A stretch of 64,000 bases of DNA, from contig NZ_CATNLZ010000032.1 of assembly GCF_950101795.1 (NCBI RefSeq), positions 62,001 through 126,000 of the forward strand, written 5' to 3'. A program made the translations under genes and the position numbers. The notes beneath the pieces are model-generated. The model saw nothing but the letters and a program-made list of their open reading frames with translations. It had not been told where the DNA came from and searched no databases. Source of the DNA: Nocardioides sp. T2.26MG-1 (GTDB taxonomy: Bacteria; Actinomycetota; Actinomycetes; Propionibacteriales; Nocardioidaceae). Below, piece by piece: positions 59,816-64,000 of the stretch; within the stretch, counting starts at the first letter, position 1; every line of letters begins with the position of its first letter.

Positions 59816-61299
59816 GACCGCACCTCCTGCTGGAGGTACGTGCCGAGGTCGAAGCCGTACGTCGCGAGGCTTCGGTAGGAGTCGGGCAGGACCGCTGGAA
59901 CGGCCGTCCCGTCGGCGGTTGGGGCGAAGACGTGAGTGGCGGCATAGCCGGTCTCCCGCTCGCCGGGGTCGAGGGCGATGACTTCGGCGACCCGGCGCTG
60001 CCGGATGCTGCGCCCCTCCTGCTGGTAGGTCCGCAGATCGAGGTGGACGATGAGGTCGACGGTTGCCGCGAGCTTCGAGGTCGCGAGGTCGTGGGTGACG
60101 TGCGGGCCGGCCTCCATCGCGCAAGTCACCAGCTTGCGGATCGCTGCGACCGCGTCGGAAGCGTGAGTCGTGGAGATGGACCCGGTGCCGGACTCCATCG
60201 CCTTGATCATCGCCCAGATCTCCTTGCCTCGGACCTCGCCGACGATCTGGCGGGAGAGGTTGAAGCGGAACGAGTCGACGAGGGCCTCGTCGAGGGTGAA
60301 CTCACCGGCCGCTCGCCCGTCCGGACCTCGTTCACCGGACCCAGGACGGGCCTCCCACGGGTGGACGATGCGGTGCCGGTCGCGCAGCTCGTGCAGGTGC
60401 AGCTCGTACTCGGTCTCGAAGGTGCCGATCGCCTCCAGCGGGTCGATCTCGGCGCACAAAGCTCGAACCAGGGTCGTCTTGCCCGCGCCCTGCGATCCGG
60501 ACACCACGATGGACTTGCGGGAGCGCACGGCCGCCCGGAGGAATGAGGCTGCGACTGGCGTCAGCATTTGTCGAGTGACGAGGTCCTCGAGCGTGACTTC
60601 CATCAGTCGGTGACGTCGGATCACGACGGAGGGGCGCGGCGTCACCCACGCAGCAGCGGCGAGCCGCGAGCCGCCATCAAGGCGCAGATGCAGGCGCGGT
60701 TGGGCTTCGGAGAAACCGCGAGCGTTGACCTCGGATCGGGAGGCGAGGAAGACCAGGAAGTCGACGAGCTCCTCGTCGGAGTCGGCCACGGGTGGCCCGT
60801 CGATCTGTGAGCCGTCAGTAAGTTCGAGCACGACGTTGTCGTGGCCGGTGATGATGATGTTCTCAATCCGGTCGTCGTCGACGAGGGGCTGGAGGCGGCC
60901 GAGCCGGAACAGCGAGTCGAACACCGCACGGGCCAGCGCATCCTGCTCGGCGCCGGGGAGTGTGGTCATCCCGGCGTTCACCCGGTCAGCCACGGTCGTC
61001 TCGATGAGGTCGAGCACAATCGTCCGGCCCAGCTCCTCCTGCGCGACCTTGTTGAGCCGTCCCTTGTCGGCCGCAACCGCCTGACTGAGCTGCTCGGAGG
61101 CTTGCGCCCGCAGCGCAGAGACGAGCGACCAGTCGAGGCTGCTGCCGATGGGATGGGTGCTCATGGTCGACAGGTGTGCCACCGGAGCCATTGGATGGCC
61201 ACGGTCGAACCTCTCAGCCGCCGGCGGAACTGGCTGCGTGAACAGAGGCAACCCTGTCAGCGGGGTGGTTTCGTAGTCCTCGGATCGTTCCGTCGTCAT
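59812..61299 (-). CDS. tadA: TadA/CpaF-type secretion ATPase
   Basis: ATG 61299 (in the cpaE-like stop) gives 495 aa; an internal ATG near 61164 would give a shorter form. The helical N domain (LDWSLVSALRAQASEQL) and IENIIITGHDNV are followed by VSGSQGAGKTTLVRAL (Walker A, ~272), FETEYELHL (Asp box), RQIVGEVRGKE (Walker B) and STTHASDAVAAIRKL (His box). It is the hexameric motor for pilin polymerisation or secretion. Confidence 0.9.
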   Translation of the reverse strand: MTTERSEDYETTPLTGLPLFTQPVPPAAERFDRGHPMAPVAHLSTMSTHPIGSSLDWSLVSALRAQASEQLSQAVAADKGRLNKVAQEELGRTIVLDLIETTVADRVNAGMTTLPGAEQDALARAVFDSLFRLGRLQPLVDDDRIENIIITGHDNVVLELTDGSQIDGPPVADSDEELVDFLVFLASRSEVNARGFSEAQPRLHLRLDGGSRLAAAAWVTPRPSVVIRRHRLMEVTLEDLVTRQMLTPVAASFLRAAVRSRKSIVVSGSQGAGKTTLVRALCAEIDPLEAIGTFETEYELHLHELRDRHRIVHPWEARPGSGERGPDGRAAGEFTLDEALVDSFRFNLSRQIVGEVRGKEIWAMIKAMESGTGSISTTHASDAVAAIRKLVTCAMEAGPHVTHDLATSKLAATVDLIVHLDLRTYQQEGRSIRQRRVAEVIALDPGERETGYAATHVFAPTADGTAVPAVLPDSYRSLATYGFDLGTYLQQEVRS

Positions 61300-62063
61300 G
61301 ACCGGGTTCCTTCGAGCAGCTCGTTGCGCCGGCGGGTGATCGTCGAGTGGATCGAGGCGATGGCCGCAGTGAGCGCCCTTGCCAGCGGCCTGGTCTCGAA
61401 CCGCTTCGGCGGCTGGGCTCCACGCGAGAAGACCGCAGCCGACTCCGGATCGTCGGCCAGCGGCGCCAGGACGGGCAGGTTCACCGCTGCGGTGACGTCG
61501 TGGGCGTTGTAGGGCTGGCCCTCGCCGATAAGCAGAACGGCCGACTGGTGCCAGTCCAGGGCGGGGCGCTGGAACGCCTCTGCCCACGAGCGCAGGGCCG
61601 AGAGGTGGGGGAGCGTCGTCCTGCTGACGAGCAGGGACAGGTCGGCGGCATCGAGCAGCGGTTGGGGTGACCCGTGGAGCCCAAGACGGCCCGCGTCGAC
61701 GATGACGTCCTGCCCTGTGGTCTCCAGGTCGGCGAGTGTCTCCGCCAGCGGTGCCCAGAGATCCCGCAGTGCACTGGCCTGGGTGTGCGAGCGGGTGCCC
61801 GCGACGAACGACACCGTGGTGCCCTCGATGGGGTGTGCGACGTCGGCCAGCGCATCACTCAGGTTGTTCGCGGTCAGTGCCAGCTCGATGAGTCCGCCGT
61901 CGTACTCGCGGGTGCCGCGGAAGTAGCCGGCCAGCAAGCCGGAGCCGCCGGTCGGGTCGGCCTCGACGAGCAGGACCGGGCGCGGCCACAGCAGCGCCAA
62001 CCCGAGCGCTGTCGTGGTGACGCCGGGGGAGCCGGAAGCGGAGGCGAGCGCGACGACAGCCAT
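61296..62063 (-). CDS. CpaE/MinD-like ATPase
   Basis: The product has 255 aa. The deviant P-loop ASGSPGVTTTALGLAL lacks the usual GK pair, as in CpaE-type proteins, and LLVEADPTGGSGLLAGY and VIVDAGRLG represent the switch regions. CpaE localises the pilus machine. It is coupled by TGATG to the CpaB-like gene and by ATGA to tadA. Confidence 0.8.
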   Translation of the reverse strand: MAVVALASASGSPGVTTTALGLALLWPRPVLLVEADPTGGSGLLAGYFRGTREYDGGLIELALTANNLSDALADVAHPIEGTTVSFVAGTRSHTQASALRDLWAPLAETLADLETTGQDVIVDAGRLGLHGSPQPLLDAADLSLLVSRTTLPHLSALRSWAEAFQRPALDWHQSAVLLIGEGQPYNAHDVTAAVNLPVLAPLADDPESAAVFSRGAQPPKRFETRPLARALTAAIASIHSTITRRRNELLEGTRS

Positions 62064-62741
62064 CAGCGCTCCCGGGAATCCAGGATGAGGGCGATGTTGC
62101 CGGTCGCGATCCGGGTGGCGAGCACCGCGGCATCAGCCTTGGGAACGAGCAGGTCGACGACGGTCTGTCCGGTCTCCTCGGAGGTGTGGACTCCGACGAT
62201 GGTGGCGTCGTTGCTCAACGGCGTGCCTGCCGGGAGGTCGTCGCCTTGGGCCGGGGTGACGACGACGCGGACCTTGTCGCCGTACCGAAGGGCAAGACCC
62301 GGCGCTTGAGCGGGGGTGAGCGCGACGCCGACGACCGACTCGCTTGCGCCGGGGACTACCTCGGCGGTGAACGCACCCGGTGTCAGCATCCCGCCAGCGG
62401 AGATGTCCATCGCCGCCCGCTGCCCGACCACCCGATCAAACTCCGAGGCTGCCACGGGCTTGAGGGCCGGGTCAGCGCTGAGCTGAACCCGGGCAAGGTC
62501 ATCTGCCTCGATGACGGAGCCACGTTCTATGGAGTGACGCGCGACGAGCACTTCTTGGGTGTTGGTCGTCGCGGTCCAGGCCCCAGCCGGCGAGCAGCGC
62601 CCCGATACAGATGGCACCGATCGCGGCGGCTACGAGCGCTGGTCGTCGACGCAGCTTCGGCGGAGGCACGAGCGCCGTCGTGGCCGGACCCTCCTGATTG
62701 AGAGCCCCGTCGACTCGGGTGGCTGCGCTACTCATACTCAT
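62063..62741 (-). pseudogene. SAF-domain (CpaB/RcpC-like) protein, frameshifted
   Basis: ATG 62741 (GGAAAGG upstream) opens a short cytoplasmic part and a membrane segment (ALVAAAIGAICIGALLAGW). The SAF domain (VLVARHSIERGSVIEADDLA, DISAGGMLTPGAF) continues in another frame to 62063. One G too many in the GGGG run near 62577-62586 explains the shift: with three Gs the frames join as AGW-AWTATTNTQ. CpaB-type proteins stabilise the pilus channel. Because the rest of the cluster is intact, a sequencing error or slippage is likely. Confidence 0.75.
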
Positions 62742-62758
62742 CGCCTTTCCGCTGCCCG

Positions 62759-63370
62759 CTACTGCACGAGCACCTGCGCTTCCCCGACCGCGATCGCGAC
62801 CGTCCGTGTCAGGCCGTTCAGCCGGATGGTCCCGGTTTGGCCGGCCCCTTCCCATGTGATGACCCAGTCCGAGGTGGCGGTCACCGTGTACTTCCCACCT
62901 GTCTGCTTCGAGCTCGACTTCTCGTAGACGTGCCCGCAGTCGGGGGACTTCGTGTTGCCGTACGCCGACTTGTACGGCGTCCCGGCAGTGGGGCACTTGA
63001 CCGTGGCGCCGTCGCCCATGTCCCAAGTGATCTGGTGGAGCTTCGCCGTGGCGGTGACCGTGATCCCGCCCGCGGAGGCCGACGCCGTGATCGGACCGAC
63101 GGTGTGCTCGTCAGGGTTGGCAGCCCACATCCACACGGGCATACCGACGATTCCGATGCTGTCCGCACCTGGCTCAGGTGTGATGCCGATGTCGATGGCT
63201 CGCAGGTTCATCTCCTGTATCGCGATCTGCGCGACCTCGCCGGGCGTCGGCCCTGCGCCGGAGTTCGGCGGGGGGTCCTGGGACCAGATCCAGATGAGCA
63301 GGTCGGTCTGTGGCTGGTAACAGTTGTAGACGGCACCGTCGCCTGGCTCGTGGCCTTGCCAGTTCGGATC
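62759..63370 (-). CDS. PKD-like Tad/transfer-associated protein, 5' end cut off by IS256
   Basis: The surviving ~203 residues begin DPNWQGHEPGDGAVY and contain MPVWMWAANPDEHTVGP, ASASAGGITVTATA and HQITWDMGDGATVKCPTAG, the pattern of a conserved exported protein often found at the head of actinobacterial Tad clusters. Its signal peptide is missing: at 63370 the frame passes into inverted IS256 sequence, giving only an artificial start at 63436. It is therefore truncated and perhaps not exported, unless the junction is an assembly artefact. Confidence 0.75.
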   Translation of the reverse strand, partial: DPNWQGHEPGDGAVYNCYQPQTDLLIWIWSQDPPPNSGAGPTPGEVAQIAIQEMNLRAIDIGITPEPGADSIGIVGMPVWMWAANPDEHTVGPITASASAGGITVTATAKLHQITWDMGDGATVKCPTAGTPYKSAYGNTKSPDCGHVYEKSSSKQTGGKYTVTATSDWVITWEGAGQTGTIRLNGLTRTVAIAVGEAQVLVQ

Positions 63371-63907
63371 GCCGGCCTGGTCGCCGCCATCGCAGCCACG
63401 ATCCCGGGCGCGGGCTGGCAGCGCTGCCGGACCCACTACGCAGCGAACCTGATGTCAGCGACCCCGAAGAGCTCGTGGCCGTGGGTCAAGGCGCTGCTGC
63501 ACTCGATCTACGACCAACCCGACGCCGAGGCGGTGCACGCCCAGTTCGACCGGGTCGTCGACGCCCTGACCGAGAAGCTGCCCGCCGTGGCCGAGCACCT
63601 CGACGGCGCTCGTGCGGACATCCTCGCGTTCACGCCGTTCCCCAAGGAGATCTGGCGCCAGATCTGGTCCAACAACCCCAACGAGCGCCTCAACCGCGAG
63701 ATCCGCCGCCGCACCGACGTGGTCGGCATCTTCCCCGACCGCGCCAGCATCATCCGCCTCGTCGGCGCCGTCCTGGCCGAGCAGCACGACGAATGGACCG
63801 AGGGCCGCCGCTACCTCGGACTCGACGTCCTCACCCGAGCACAGGCCCTCGACACCGACCACACCGAGGAGGTGCCCGAGCACGAACTCCAGGCCCTCAC
63901 GGCCTGA
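63370..63907 (+). pseudogene. IS256 transposase, C-terminal fragment
   Basis: About 178 codons from GLVAAIAATIPG to the normal stop, carrying the catalytic Glu but neither Asp. An open frame running in from 62837 is the antisense shadow of the PKD-like gene and not a real N-terminus. Confidence 0.85.
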
Positions 63908-63960
63908 CCGACACACCCAACCGAGGGATCACCTCGTACACCACCCCAGCGGACTTGACC
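63370..63960 (+). mobile_element. Truncated IS256-family copy, inverted
   Basis: It matches 1167-1757 in the opposite orientation with no difference I could see, including the outer end of the element at 63960. The 5' 65 percent of the transposase and the other end are missing. The last 40 bases of the window lie outside it. Confidence 0.85.
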
Positions 63961-64000
63961 GGGCCGATACCACCCCTAACGTCGGCGCCGTCTCCCGCCG

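Noticed and set aside
62837..63369. In-frame N-terminal extension of the truncated transposase
   Set aside because: It is antisense to the PKD-like gene and unrelated to IS256 transposases.
63371..63436. N-terminus MGPAALPARA of the PKD-like protein
   Set aside because: These codons are antisense IS256 sequence shared with the complete copy, so this is a fusion artefact, not a natural start.
1..64000. CRISPR array or cas genes
   Set aside because: No regularly spaced direct repeats and no Cas-like protein were seen.

Overview
The window is high-GC actinobacterial DNA. GTG and TTG starts, ATGA/GTGA stop-start overlaps, and the protein families present (SCO6880-like and DUF6112-like transfer proteins, DUF4913, a DUF4244-like pilin, an actinobacterial Tad set, a LysM-BTAD regulator) suggest a member of the Nocardioidaceae or a relative; the genus is inferred only loosely. 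Almost everything looks like an integrative/conjugative element or conjugative plasmid with a large cargo. No rRNA, tRNA or CRISPR array was recognised, and no relaxase was seen.

Layout. 0-2.6 kb: scrap DNA (IS5-type remnant, broken HxlR regulator, frameshifted copy of a transfer-region gene) and a complete IS256-family element. 2.6-12.7 kb: cargo block 1, a pseudokinase-SF1 helicase gene coupled to a giant winged-helix/double-HKD phospholipase D/GHKL-ATPase gene, met head-on by a receiver-domain regulator. The helicase-kinase plus PLD pair resembles Mokosh type I anti-phage systems; the GHKL ATPase and receiver protein are additions I do not know from that system. 12.7-18.3 kb: a membrane operon (HicA-like protein, four-TM protein, vWA protein, OmpA-like lipoprotein, two small proteins, YbjN-like protein) preceded by two copies of an identically spaced dyad. 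18.8-23.2 kb: integrase, excisionase, a conserved unknown protein, DUF4913 and SSB. 23.3-30.0 kb: cargo block 2, an acidic protein, a DUF6361 protein, a double-HKD PLD protein and a large SF2/SNF2-type helicase, all translationally coupled; it looks like a second nuclease-helicase defence system.

30.0-47.4 kb: the conjugation region, mostly minus strand: VirD4/TraG coupling protein, ArdC-like antirestriction protein, VirB4-like ATPase, SCO6880-like protein, VirB6-like channel protein, two small pilin-like membrane proteins, M23 peptidase, VirB8-like protein, ParB-like protein and a primase-polymerase. Plus-strand cargo genes interrupt it (zinc-finger protein, alkyltransferase-like protein, helical protein, DUF3024). 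Several transfer genes share a leader made of an ACACCU box and a hairpin that takes in the ribosome binding site. A 300-base gene-free stretch with nested inverted repeats lies beyond the primase and is a candidate origin.

47.6-53.3 kb: small cargo genes, a divergent GIY-YIG / PD-(D/E)xK-like nuclease pair, and a two-gene operon for a 259-aa and a 958-aa helical protein. 53.4-63.4 kb: a minus-strand Tad/Flp-type pilus cluster ending in a gene whose 5' end is cut off by a truncated inverted copy of the same IS256 element. About 590 bp of identical IS sequence therefore sit in inverted orientation at both ends of the window.
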